A stretch of 64,000 bases of DNA from Bacteroidota bacterium. GTDB taxonomy: Bacteria; Bacteroidota; Bacteroidia; 2-12-FULL-35-15. How positions within the stretch are numbered: position 1 is the first letter of the stretch; each line of letters begins with the position of its first letter. Location: NCBI GenBank assembly GCA_016722565.1, contig JADKIU010000002.1:930001-994000 (forward strand), in the 5' to 3' direction. The position numbers were made by a program, and so were the translations under genes. A model generated the notes under the pieces. The model had not been told where the DNA came from. It searched no databases and saw only the letters and a list, made by a program, of their open reading frames with translations. Positions 1-8,706 of the stretch are shown in pieces.

Positions 1-1063
1 TATTTCTTAATAAATGATCCACCAAAACCAATGCAGCCATTGCTTCCACAATCGGCACAGCACGTGGCAATACACAAGGATCATGCCTTCCTTTTCCCAT
101 CATTTCCACCGCTTCTCCATTGGCATTTACAGTGTTTTGTTTTTGCATAATGGTGGCTACCGGCTTAAATGCAACTCTGAAATAAATATCATCTCCGTTA
201 CTGATTCCACCTTGTATTCCTCCTGAATGATTGCTGGTTGTATGTATGTTGCCATTTTCTGAAACAAAAGCATCGTTATGTTGTGAGCCATTCATCTTCA
301 CACCTTCAAATCCACTTCCATATTCAAAACCTTTTACTGCATTGATGCTCAACATTGCTTTTCCAATATCGGCATGAAGCTTATCAAATACAGGTTCCCC
401 TAATCCAACCGGTGTTCCTTTGATAATACAGGAAATCACGCCTCCAATGGTATCTCCTGCTTTGCGAACTTGTTCAATTTTTTGAATCATTGTATCAGCA
501 ATAAGGGCATCCGGACAACGAACGATGTTCGAGTCGGTTTTGGATAAATCCAAATCGTGATAATCCTTCAAAAGTTTAATATCACCTACTTGAGAAGTGT
601 AGGCTTGAATTGAAATTCCGTTTTGTTTTAAAATGAGTTTTGCAATGGCACCCGCCACCACTCTGCTCACGGTTTCACGTGCCGAAGATCTGCCGCCACC
701 ACGATGATCACGCATGCCGTATTTGGCATCGTAGGTATAATCCGCATGAGACGGACGATACACATCCACATTGTGTTCGTAATCTTTTGATTTTTGATTT
801 TCGTTGCGAATAATAAATCCAATGGGCGTTCCCATGGATTTACCTTCGTAAACTCCCGAAAGAAATTCAACGGTATCGCTTTCTTTACGCTGAGTAACAA
901 TATGTGATTGCCCCGGACGTCTTCTATCCAATTCCGATTGAATAAAATCAAGGTCGATTTGTAAACCTGCCGGACAACCATCAATGATGCCACCCAAAGC
1001 ATCGCCATGCGATTCTCCAAAAGTGGTTAATGTAAAGAGTTTTCCGAAAGTATTGCCTGCCAT
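1..1063 (-). CDS. aroC: Chorismate synthase, 3' end cut by window edge
   Basis: Catalyses the last shikimate-pathway step, 5-enolpyruvylshikimate-3-phosphate to chorismate, with reduced FMN, in the cytoplasm. Reading the minus strand from the ATG at 1063 gives MAGNTFGKLFTLTTFGESHG, the conserved N-terminal signature (GESHG), followed by DRRRPGQS and by MRDHRGGGRSSARETVSRV, the second and third family signatures. Near the window edge the protein reads MGKGRHDPCVLPRAVPIVEA, the C-terminal signature. The frame is still open at base 1, so only a few residues and the stop are missing; about 354 residues are visible, close to the usual 355-365. It stands alone here, with the downstream side unseen. 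The identification is certain; only the end is partial. Confidence 0.96.
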   Translation of the reverse strand, partial: MAGNTFGKLFTLTTFGESHGDALGGIIDGCPAGLQIDLDFIQSELDRRRPGQSHIVTQRKESDTVEFLSGVYEGKSMGTPIGFIIRNENQKSKDYEHNVDVYRPSHADYTYDAKYGMRDHRGGGRSSARETVSRVVAGAIAKLILKQNGISIQAYTSQVGDIKLLKDYHDLDLSKTDSNIVRCPDALIADTMIQKIEQVRKAGDTIGGVISCIIKGTPVGLGEPVFDKLHADIGKAMLSINAVKGFEYGSGFEGVKMNGSQHNDAFVSENGNIHTTSNHSGGIQGGISNGDDIYFRVAFKPVATIMQKQNTVNANGEAVEMMGKGRHDPCVLPRAVPIVEAMAALVLVDHLLRN

Positions 1064-1118
1064 AAAAAGTGTTAGTAAACAGACAAATTTAATGAAATAT
1101 CGGGAGGTATCTCAGAGA

Positions 1119-2192
1119 TTATTGGTAAATAATTTTGCGAATTTCGGTGCCATTTTCTCCACTCACTTTCACAAAATAAACGCCCTTATTAAAAGGTGTT
1201 AAATCCACTTTTTGAGAATAAGCACCAGTGAACTTGGAAAGCACTTCCGTATAAACATTTCTTCCCAAAACATCCATAATTGCTATGGTCATGGTTTGTA
1301 CCGAAGCTTGGTTAAACGCTAACTGAATAGTGCCGTTTGAAGGATTCGGGAAAACAGAAAAATCGGTGATTGCATATTCTTCAATTGCATTTGAATTACA
1401 CACCGGTGGAGCTGTATACATCTTATTAATACTACAACTATCCGCAGAAAATGCTGCAGATACAAAGCAAGAAGAACCATTGGATGGCAATCCGCTAAGG
1501 GTATAACTAACTGGACTTACAAACGGTGCAGTAAAGGTTTGACTACCACCACAACTTCCAAAGATGGTTAATGTTCCTGTAGATGGTGAATTGTAAAACA
1601 CCACCGAACCGGAAACCGAATAGGAATTATCGGTGCTGTCGCATGCAGTCGGACTAGCACTTAAGCTTCCGAAGGAACAACCGGAACCACAATTGGTACT
1701 TCCTGTGCCAGCGGTTTGCTCAAGGTGAATGTTTCCTGTTGCATTCGCATAGTTGGAAATCATACAAATATAAAAATCACCGGGAGCGGCTGTGGGCAAG
1801 CTGATGTTTACCAAATTACTACCGGAATAATCACAACCCAAAATGTTTGCGGCCGTTAGTTCAGAATAACAGATTCCAGCCAAACTGCCGAATGGTCCCC
1901 AATACACATAATCAATATCAATCGGTGCTGGCACCGTTCCAAAATCCAATCCCGAACCGGTTATCGTAATGCCTCCCGGTGAACCCACTTCGATAGAAAT
2001 CCATGTTGGATTATCGGCTGCTCCTACACATCCATAATCCGGACCAGCTTCTGCAGCTATCCCAGTGGGTGCGTCTGAATCAAAAGCTATCCCAGAGCAA
2101 AAAGGCACAGGTGTTAGACAACTGTCTTGTGCTTTTAAAACATTCGAACTAATAAAGAAAGAAACGGCAATTAAGAAAACTAATTTTTTCAT
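1119..2192 (-). CDS. T9SS-exported protein with type A C-terminal sorting domain
   Basis: A 357-residue secreted protein. It starts with a signal peptide (MKKLVFLIAVSFFISSNVLKAQ, cleavage probably after KAQ). The middle is rich in Cys, Gly, Ser and Thr. The last ~80 residues, from FSVFPNPSNGTIQLAF to VYFVKVSGENGTEIRKIIYQ, form a typical Por-secretion type A domain, including the FPNP motif, a DVLGR turn and the G-V-Y-F-V-K core. Proteins with this tail cross the outer membrane through the type IX secretion system and are usually released or anchored at the cell surface. The passenger resembles adhesin or lamin-like modules with disulphides, but I do not recognise its function. It lies downstream of a barrel gene on the same strand. 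Confidence 0.85.
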   Translation of the reverse strand: MKKLVFLIAVSFFISSNVLKAQDSCLTPVPFCSGIAFDSDAPTGIAAEAGPDYGCVGAADNPTWISIEVGSPGGITITGSGLDFGTVPAPIDIDYVYWGPFGSLAGICYSELTAANILGCDYSGSNLVNISLPTAAPGDFYICMISNYANATGNIHLEQTAGTGSTNCGSGCSFGSLSASPTACDSTDNSYSVSGSVVFYNSPSTGTLTIFGSCGGSQTFTAPFVSPVSYTLSGLPSNGSSCFVSAAFSADSCSINKMYTAPPVCNSNAIEEYAITDFSVFPNPSNGTIQLAFNQASVQTMTIAIMDVLGRNVYTEVLSKFTGAYSQKVDLTPFNKGVYFVKVSGENGTEIRKIIYQ

Positions 2193-2274
2193 ATCCGGGA
2201 ATAATTATTCTATAAATATACTTCTTTCCGATGAATTGTTGTTCACCGAAAAGAAGCAATTTTAAAACAAGGTC

Positions 2275-3051
2275 CTAGAACTTATAAATCAAGGAGATAT
2301 CATTAATAATTCCTGTACTTTGATTAAAATCGAAAACGGAAACGTTATAATTTTTTGTACTAGCCGAAGTGGTTTCTGTAATCTGTTTATTCTGAAAGGT
2401 CATGTCAGCTCCTACTTGAGCAGAAATGGAAAACCGTTTAGAGATGGGATATTTTGCTCCAAAAAACGGACTAATCCCTACCGAATAGGCTTTGGTTGTT
2501 GTTTTTGATACAATATCCGCTTGAAATGTTTGCGCTTCTACCCAGGCATTCGGACCAAGTGTTGTATCCCTCACAAGTGTTTTATTTTGTTTATACGCCC
2601 GACTTTGTGAATACCCTAAGATTACATCAGCTCCGTAAAACCATTTTAACTTGTGTTTTCCAAAAAGTCGTTCGTAACCAATGTTTACATGCGGACTCAC
2701 ATACGCGGGGGTGACTGTGGTTTGTTTGATTAATACAGTATCGGTTTGCAAAATAATGGCATCTCCCCAATAATTCGGGTAATACGTATCGTTGCGAACC
2801 ATATCGGCCATAACGGAAAAACGGAGTGCCGATTTACAACTCAGATTGCGCTTGTAAGTGGCTGAAAATCTTGTTGCTTGGGTTTCTCCCGAATTCAGCA
2901 GAAGTCTGAAAACGGGTGCTGTATTGATGCTGATTTCATTCCGCTTAAACGCTGGAACCTCGGTTGACTTTTTTGTTGAATCGGTTAATTCTTGTGCATT
3001 TGCGCCTGTAACGATGACAAATAACGATAGCACGATAGAAGATTTCTTCAT
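2275..3051 (-). CDS. Outer-membrane beta-barrel-like protein, function unknown
   Basis: A 258-residue protein with a clear signal peptide (MKKSSIVLSLFVIVTGANAQ). The rest alternates polar and hydrophobic residues in short strands and ends in ISLIYKF. The C-terminal aromatic is typical of outer-membrane barrels inserted by BamA. The segment around ATRFSATYKRNLSCKSALRF and the later ISPFFGAKYPISKRFSISAQ look like antiparallel strands with tight turns. No enzymatic motif is visible, and the substrate or role is unknown. The gene is divergent from hutI, with about 170 bp between the two starts. Confidence 0.6.
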   Translation of the reverse strand: MKKSSIVLSLFVIVTGANAQELTDSTKKSTEVPAFKRNEISINTAPVFRLLLNSGETQATRFSATYKRNLSCKSALRFSVMADMVRNDTYYPNYWGDAIILQTDTVLIKQTTVTPAYVSPHVNIGYERLFGKHKLKWFYGADVILGYSQSRAYKQNKTLVRDTTLGPNAWVEAQTFQADIVSKTTTKAYSVGISPFFGAKYPISKRFSISAQVGADMTFQNKQITETTSASTKNYNVSVFDFNQSTGIINDISLIYKF

Positions 3052-3225
3052 TGCTTTACATTTTAGGGTGAATAATAATTGGTAAAATGTAATTTTCTGC
3101 GATCTATAAAATGAAGTTTAGGGGTTTTATGTCTAAGTCGTAAAGATTATAAAAAGGTTGCCTTTTTAGATAAAATACTTGAAAATACTCGTCTATTTAG
3201 TATCTTTCAGTCCTAATTACAACGC

Positions 3226-4479
3226 ATGAAGATTCTGATTAAAAATATAAAAACACTTGTTCAAACAGAAGAGGAACCGAAAGTAAATGTTTCGGGTGCT
3301 GCCATGAAAAACTTAAACTGCATTGATAACGCATGGTTAGCTATTGAAGAGGATAAAATTGCTGGATTTGGAAAAATGGATGATTGGGAAGGGATTTCGG
3401 ATTGGACCAATTTAACAATCATTGATGCGAGTGATAAAATAGTGATGCCAAGTTATTGCGACAGTCATACACATATTGTTTATGCAGGCAGTCGCGAGGG
3501 AGAATTTGTTGATCGCATCAGCGGACTCACCTACGAATAAATATTTGAACGTGGTGGTGGAATTTTAAATTCCGCTAAAAAATTACACGATGCATCCGAA
3601 GAAGAATTGATTGAAAGTGCATTAAAACGCTTAAATGAAATAATGTGGCAAGGTACCGGAGCTGTTGAAATTAAAAGCGGATACGGATTAAGTACCGAAG
3701 CAGAATTAAAAATGTTGCGCGTCATCAAAAAATTAAAATCACTTTCACCACTTACTATCAAAGCGACATTCCTGGGTGCACATGCTGTTCCAACCGAATA
3801 CAAAAATGACAAACGCAAATACATTGACCTGCTCATTCATGAGATGATGCCAAAAATTGCGGAAGAAACGTTAGCAGATTATTGTGATGTATTTTGCGAA
3901 CAAAATTATTTTACAAAAGAAGAAACGATTGAAATATTAACGGCTGCGAAAAAATTCGGAATGACTCCAAAAGTACATGCTGAGCAATTGAGCAATTTTG
4001 GTGGCGTATTAGCGGGTGTTGAAGTAGGCGCCATCAGTGTGGATCATTTAGAATTTGTGGGCGACAAAGAAATTGAAGCCTTAAAAAATTCGAAAACAAT
4101 GCCGACCATTTTACCTGGCGCTGCTTTCTTTTTAAGTTTACCCTTACCACCGGCACGCAAAATGATGGATGCAGGATTACCGGTTGCTGTGGCAAGTGAT
4201 TACAACCCGGGAAGCAGTCCGAGTGGCAACATGAATTTTATGCTTTCACTATGCTGTGTTCAATACAAAATGACACCAGAAGAAGCAATCAATGCAACAA
4301 CCATCAATTCAGCGTATGCCATGGATTTGAGTAAAACACATGGAAGCATCGCTATTGGTAAACAAGCAAACGTATTTATAACAAAGGAAATTCCGAGCTA
4401 TGCATTTATTCCGTATTCGTTTGGAAGCAATTTGGTGGAGAGTGTGATTGTAGGTGGGAAGGTGATTAGTCGTGACTAG
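3226..4479 (+). pseudogene. hutI: Imidazolonepropionase interrupted by an in-frame TAA
   Basis: HutI hydrolyses 4-imidazolone-5-propionate to N-formimino-L-glutamate, the third step of histidine degradation. Codons 1-104 carry the amidohydrolase zinc site DSHTHIVYAGSR. Codon 105 (3538-3540) is TAA where the family has Glu in GLTYEE. The same frame then resumes with IFERGGGILNSAKKL, the expected next block, and continues through KSGYGL, FLGAHAVP, HAEQ, DHLE and SDYNPGSSP to the stop at 4477-4479. Without the TAA the product would be 417 residues, normal for HutI. A single G-to-T change (GAA to TAA) explains it, either a sequencing error or a recent nonsense mutation. ftcD, the downstream pathway gene, follows at 4582. 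Confidence 0.85.
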
Positions 4480-4507
4480 GTAACTAGGTGACTAAGTGAC
4501 TAGGTAA
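4472..4507 (+). repeat. 8-bp tandem array after hutI
   Basis: Imperfect units of GTGACTAG/GTAACTAG/GTGACTAA with period 8 begin inside the last codons of hutI; the hutI stop codon TAG is itself part of a unit. The period is not a multiple of three and the units contain TGA, TAG and TAA, so all frames are closed within a few units. Related arrays lie at 6265-6382 and 18152-18200. Confidence 0.8.
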
Positions 4508-4581
4508 AGGGTGATAAAGTGATAAAGGATAAAGTTATAGGGTAATTAAATTAAGTATTGACAAGTAAACTATGTAAACTA

Positions 4582-6264
4582 ATGAATCAATTAATCGAAT
4601 GTGTTCCTAACTTCTCAGAAGGGAACGACATGAACATTATCAAGCAGATTACGAATGAAATTGAATCTGTAGAAGGAGTAAAACTATTAAATGTTGATCC
4701 GGGCAAGGCAACCAACAGAACGGTTGTGACTTTTGTTGGAAACCCTCAAGCAGTTATTGATGCAGCTTTCTTAGCGATTAAAAAAGCGGCTGAGCTAATT
4801 GATATGAGCAAACACAAAGGTGAACATCCGCGCATGGGCGCTACTGATGTTTGTCCGCTTATCCCTATTGCCGGCATTTCCATGGAAGAAACTGCCGAGT
4901 ATGCTAAAAAATTAGGTGCGAGAGTGGGAAATGAATTACATATTCCTGTTTACTTATATGAAGCTGCACAGGCAGATAAAAAACGAAATAACCTTTCGGT
5001 GATTCGTGCGGGAGAATATGAAGGATTTTTCAAGAAAATAAAATTACCGGAATGGAAACCCGATTTCGGTCCGACTGAACATTCTGTAAAATCAGGATCT
5101 ACCGTAATTGGTGCACGCGACTTCTTAGTAGCGTACAACGTGAATTTGAATACCACTTCTACACGCAGAGCCAACTCCATCGCCTTTGATGTGCGGGAAG
5201 CAGGACGTGTAAAACGTGAAGGAAATCCTGTAACTGGAAAAATTGTTACTGATGAAAAAGGAAATCCGGTAAACATTCCTGGATCATTAAAATCAGTGAA
5301 AGCAATTGGTTGGTATATTGAAGAATATGGTATTGCTCAAATCTCCATGAACTTAACCAACATCAACATTACCTCCGTTCATAAAGCTTTTGATGAAGTG
5401 TGCACCAAAGCAACAGAACGCGGTATCCGAGTTACAGGTTCTGAGTTGGTAGGATTGGTTCCACTCAAATCAATGTTGGATGCCGGAAAATATTTTCTGG
5501 AAAAACAAAATCGATCGATAGGTGTATCCGAAAAAGAACTGATTAAGATTGCTGTAAAATCTCTGGGATTGGATGAACTATCTCCTTTCAAACCGGAAGA
5601 GCGCATCATCGAATATTTATTAAAAGACGATTCGAAAGCCCGTTTGATAAAAATGGATTTAGTTGCCTTTGCTGATGAAACCGCAAGTGAAAGTCCGGCT
5701 CCCGGTGGTGGCTCCATCTCCGCCTACATTGGCGCATTGGGCATTTCATTGGGAACAATGGTTGCCAATCTTTCTTCTCACAAACCGGGTTGGGATGATC
5801 GTTGGAAAGAATTTTCAGACTGGGCTGAAAAAGGTCAGTTGTATAAAAATGAATTGTTGAAAATGGTGGATGAAGACACCAATGCTTTCAATAAAATTAT
5901 GGCAGCCTTTGGATTACCAAAAGGTACCGATGAAGAGAAAAAAGCAAGAACACAAGCGATTCAAGATGCGACCAAATACGCGACAGAAGTGCCATTCAAA
6001 GTAATGCAATTGTGCTACGATTCAATGGAAGTCATCAAAGCGATGGCTGAAGTAGGAAATCCAAATTCTGTTACCGATGCCGGTGTGGGTGCCTTGTGTG
6101 CTCGTTCCGCTGTTATGGGTGCTTTTTTAAATGTGAAGATTAATGCAGCAGGATTAACAGATAAAACCTTTGCAGAGAAACTAATTGCGGAAGGCAACGT
6201 ATTAGAAAAGAAAACGAATGAGTTGGAGACAGAGATATTGAAAATCGTGAATGGTAAAATATAA
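4582..6264 (+). CDS. ftcD: Bifunctional glutamate formimidoyltransferase / formimidoyl-THF cyclodeaminase
   Basis: A 560-residue fusion. Residues ~1-330 are the formiminotransferase, which moves the formimino group from N-formimino-glutamate to tetrahydrofolate. It opens with IECVPNFSEG, the family hallmark, and contains KHKGEHPRMGATDVCP. Residues ~350-560 are the cyclodeaminase, which releases ammonia to give 5,10-methenyl-THF; its glycine-rich block is SESPAPGGGSISAYIGA. The fused form is the vertebrate-like arrangement, also known from Bacteroidota. I chose the ATG at 4582 because homologous proteins begin just before IECVPNFSEG; the in-frame TTG at 4558 is less likely. With hutI just upstream it forms a partial hut cluster; hutH and hutU are not in the window. 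Confidence 0.95.
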   Translation: MNQLIECVPNFSEGNDMNIIKQITNEIESVEGVKLLNVDPGKATNRTVVTFVGNPQAVIDAAFLAIKKAAELIDMSKHKGEHPRMGATDVCPLIPIAGISMEETAEYAKKLGARVGNELHIPVYLYEAAQADKKRNNLSVIRAGEYEGFFKKIKLPEWKPDFGPTEHSVKSGSTVIGARDFLVAYNVNLNTTSTRRANSIAFDVREAGRVKREGNPVTGKIVTDEKGNPVNIPGSLKSVKAIGWYIEEYGIAQISMNLTNINITSVHKAFDEVCTKATERGIRVTGSELVGLVPLKSMLDAGKYFLEKQNRSIGVSEKELIKIAVKSLGLDELSPFKPEERIIEYLLKDDSKARLIKMDLVAFADETASESPAPGGGSISAYIGALGISLGTMVANLSSHKPGWDDRWKEFSDWAEKGQLYKNELLKMVDEDTNAFNKIMAAFGLPKGTDEEKKARTQAIQDATKYATEVPFKVMQLCYDSMEVIKAMAEVGNPNSVTDAGVGALCARSAVMGAFLNVKINAAGLTDKTFAEKLIAEGNVLEKKTNELETEILKIVNGKI

Positions 6265-6382
6265 GTAACTAGGTGACTAGGTAACTAGGTGATTGAGTAG
6301 GATATCTTTTAGCCAATTACTTTACCCTTTTACCTAGTTACCTAGTCACTTAGTCACCTAGTCACTTAGTCACTTAGTTACT
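6265..6382. repeat. Inverted pair of 8-bp tandem arrays between ftcD and the patatin gene
   Basis: Immediately after the ftcD stop, 6265-6300 repeats GTAACTAG/GTGACTAG. After a 30-bp spacer, 6331-6382 carries the reverse-complement family (CCTAGTTA, CCTAGTCA, CTTAGTCA). The arms can pair over about 28 bp with two mismatches, giving a long hairpin whose distal arm ends 4 bp before the next ATG. It may end ftcD transcription or shape the leader of the downstream gene; no U-tract follows, so a standard terminator is not proven. Confidence 0.8.
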
Positions 6383-6386
6383 ATAT

Positions 6387-8672
6387 ATGGGAATTGCATT
6401 AGAAATTAAAAAACAAATACGGAAGCATCCCACCTTCCGTAGGTTTTTCTATTCCTTTACATTCCGACTGCTTCTCCTCGACATCAAAAAAAATCAACTC
6501 CTGCTTGTTTTTTGGTTAATCTTTTTTGGAATCATCACCAACAGTGTTGCTCCAAGATATGGTGTTGCATATTTATTTTGGGGGCCGGAGTATTTTGACA
6601 AAATGAGTTTTTACTCCTACCTCATCTCCGGCTTTGCCTGTGGTGGATTTATCATGGCCTACAACATTGCCAGTTATATTAAAAACGGATTTCGTTTCCC
6701 CTTTTTGGCAACACTCAAAAATCCCTTTATGAAGTATTGTTTAAACAACTTCATCATTCCATTAACCTTTACCCTACTCTATTGCTCAAAAATATTTTCG
6801 TTTCTGATGGATGAAGGAAATTATTCAATCGTACATATCCTTTGGTTCATTACCGCATTTATTCTTGGAAATTTATTGTTCATCTTTTTAGCCTTTACGT
6901 ATTTCTTCCGCACCAATAAGGACATTACCAAATTGTATGGAATTCAAATTTCGGAACCGTTAACGAATAAAGAATTTAAAGGCAAACCACATTCCGGTGA
7001 ACGAAATCCTTATTTGATAAAGGAATCTCGTGATTGGTATGTAGAAACTTATATGAGCGGACTTTTTCGGAGAAGACTTGTGCGCTCCGTTCGTCACTAT
7101 AAAAAAGAAATGCTGAAAGCAGTTTTAAAACAAAATCACAAAGCAGCATTTTCATTTCAGATTTTAACCATTGTGAGTTTGATTTTACTTGGACTATTCT
7201 CAAAAGCTTCCGTTTTTGAAATCCCTGCCAGTGCCAGCTTGTTCTTGTTGTTCACCATGTTTATCATGTTGTTCAGCTCTTTCTACACCTGGTTTAGAGG
7301 ATGGTCGACCGTTTTATTCATTGTGTTTTTGTTAGCATTTAACACCTTGCATAAAGTCGATTTTCTGTCGACTGAAAACAGAGCGTATGGCTTGAACTAT
7401 AATACAGTGAAGGCTTCTTACAACTATGACAATTTTAAAGCCATTGATAAAAATTACGATAACCTCACTGCAGATATCAATGCAACACTGAACATTTTAA
7501 ACAAATGGAAGGTTAAAAACACCGACCTCGCTCATCCGGAGAAAAAACCGAAATTGGTGTTGATCAATGTTAGTGGTGGTGGAATTCGTTCCTCGCTTTG
7601 GACTTTATACACATTGCAAATTGCAGACAGTTTATTGAATGGGAAACTCATCAGTCAAACACAACTCATCACCGGATCTTCCGGAGGAATGGTTGGAGCA
7701 GCCTATTTCAGAGAACTGTCGTTATTAAAAATGCAGCGGAAAATTCCTTCATCTTATGATAAGCTGTATTGCAATAACATGTCGAAAGACATCTTAAATC
7801 CGATTGCATTTACAGTGGCCACCAGCGAATGGTTGTTCCCATTAAAGAGTTTTAAAGTAGATGACAATACGTATGCGTATGACAGAGGGTACGCGTTTGA
7901 ACAAAAATTAGAAGAAAACACATTCGGCATTTTCAACAAACGTTTGGTCGCCTATAAAAAGCCCGAAGCAGAAGCCTATATACCCATGATGGTGTTTGCT
8001 CCTTCAATTGTGAATGATGGCAGGAAAATGCTCATCTCACCACAAGGAATTTCGTATTTGACACAAAATGCAAAAACTGAAAAAACGCAATTCAACAAAT
8101 TATTTGATGCGATTGAGTATTCCCGTTTTTTCCAACAGCAAAGTGCCGAACAAACAAAGTTCACGAGTGTATTGCGCATGAGTGCGACCTTCCCTTATAT
8201 CTCTCCGGTTGTTTCATTACCGAGTGAACCACGCATTGAAATCATGGATGCTGGGTTGCGCGATAATTACGGCTTGGAAACCAGCTTGCGTTTTGTAAAA
8301 GCATTTAACGATTGGATTGCAGAAAACACCAGCGGAATTTTAATTATTCAAATACGCGACCGACATAAAAATGTTCCAATTGATGAAAATCCGAAACAAA
8401 CATTGGGACAAGCGTTAACACGACCAATGGGTAGCTTTTACGGGCATTTGTTTGAAGTACAGGATTACAATCAGAATCAACAGATTCAAATGGCAGATTT
8501 ATGGTGCAAATCACAAATTGATATTGTGGATTTACAATTAAGAAACGAATTGAACGACCGGATTTCATTGAGCTGGCACTTGACCAACAAAGAGAAAAAG
8601 AAAGTGTTTAATTCCATTAACCTTCCTGAAAATCAAGAAGCAATTCAGAAAATCGTTGATTTGTTGAAATAA
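6387..8672 (+). CDS. Membrane-anchored patatin-like phospholipase (7 TM plus lipase domain)
   Basis: A 761-residue protein. The first ~350 residues hold about seven hydrophobic segments (for example LLLVFWLIFFGIITNSV, IVHILWFITAFILGNLLFIF and WSTVLFIVFLLAFNTL). The C-terminal half is a patatin domain: an oxyanion-hole GGGIRSSLW motif, the nucleophile elbow GSSGG with Ser432, and the dyad aspartate in MDAGLRDNYG (Asp621). Patatins hydrolyse acyl esters of phospholipids or other lipids. The membrane segments suggest it works at the inner membrane, with membrane lipids as likely substrates, which is inference. The start is the ATG directly after the inverted repeat. The neighbours (hut genes upstream, an esterase convergent) do not reveal a pathway. 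Confidence 0.85.
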   Translation: MGIALEIKKQIRKHPTFRRFFYSFTFRLLLLDIKKNQLLLVFWLIFFGIITNSVAPRYGVAYLFWGPEYFDKMSFYSYLISGFACGGFIMAYNIASYIKNGFRFPFLATLKNPFMKYCLNNFIIPLTFTLLYCSKIFSFLMDEGNYSIVHILWFITAFILGNLLFIFLAFTYFFRTNKDITKLYGIQISEPLTNKEFKGKPHSGERNPYLIKESRDWYVETYMSGLFRRRLVRSVRHYKKEMLKAVLKQNHKAAFSFQILTIVSLILLGLFSKASVFEIPASASLFLLFTMFIMLFSSFYTWFRGWSTVLFIVFLLAFNTLHKVDFLSTENRAYGLNYNTVKASYNYDNFKAIDKNYDNLTADINATLNILNKWKVKNTDLAHPEKKPKLVLINVSGGGIRSSLWTLYTLQIADSLLNGKLISQTQLITGSSGGMVGAAYFRELSLLKMQRKIPSSYDKLYCNNMSKDILNPIAFTVATSEWLFPLKSFKVDDNTYAYDRGYAFEQKLEENTFGIFNKRLVAYKKPEAEAYIPMMVFAPSIVNDGRKMLISPQGISYLTQNAKTEKTQFNKLFDAIEYSRFFQQQSAEQTKFTSVLRMSATFPYISPVVSLPSEPRIEIMDAGLRDNYGLETSLRFVKAFNDWIAENTSGILIIQIRDRHKNVPIDENPKQTLGQALTRPMGSFYGHLFEVQDYNQNQQIQMADLWCKSQIDIVDLQLRNELNDRISLSWHLTNKEKKKVFNSINLPENQEAIQKIVDLLK

Positions 8673-8706
8673 TCAACGTTTAAGACTGCTTTCAAAAAAC
8701 TAAATT

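Noticed and set aside
3151..3167. AAAAAGG/CCTTTTT hairpin as terminator
   Set aside because: It lies between two divergent genes upstream of both, so it ends no known transcript; the stem is short and AT-rich.
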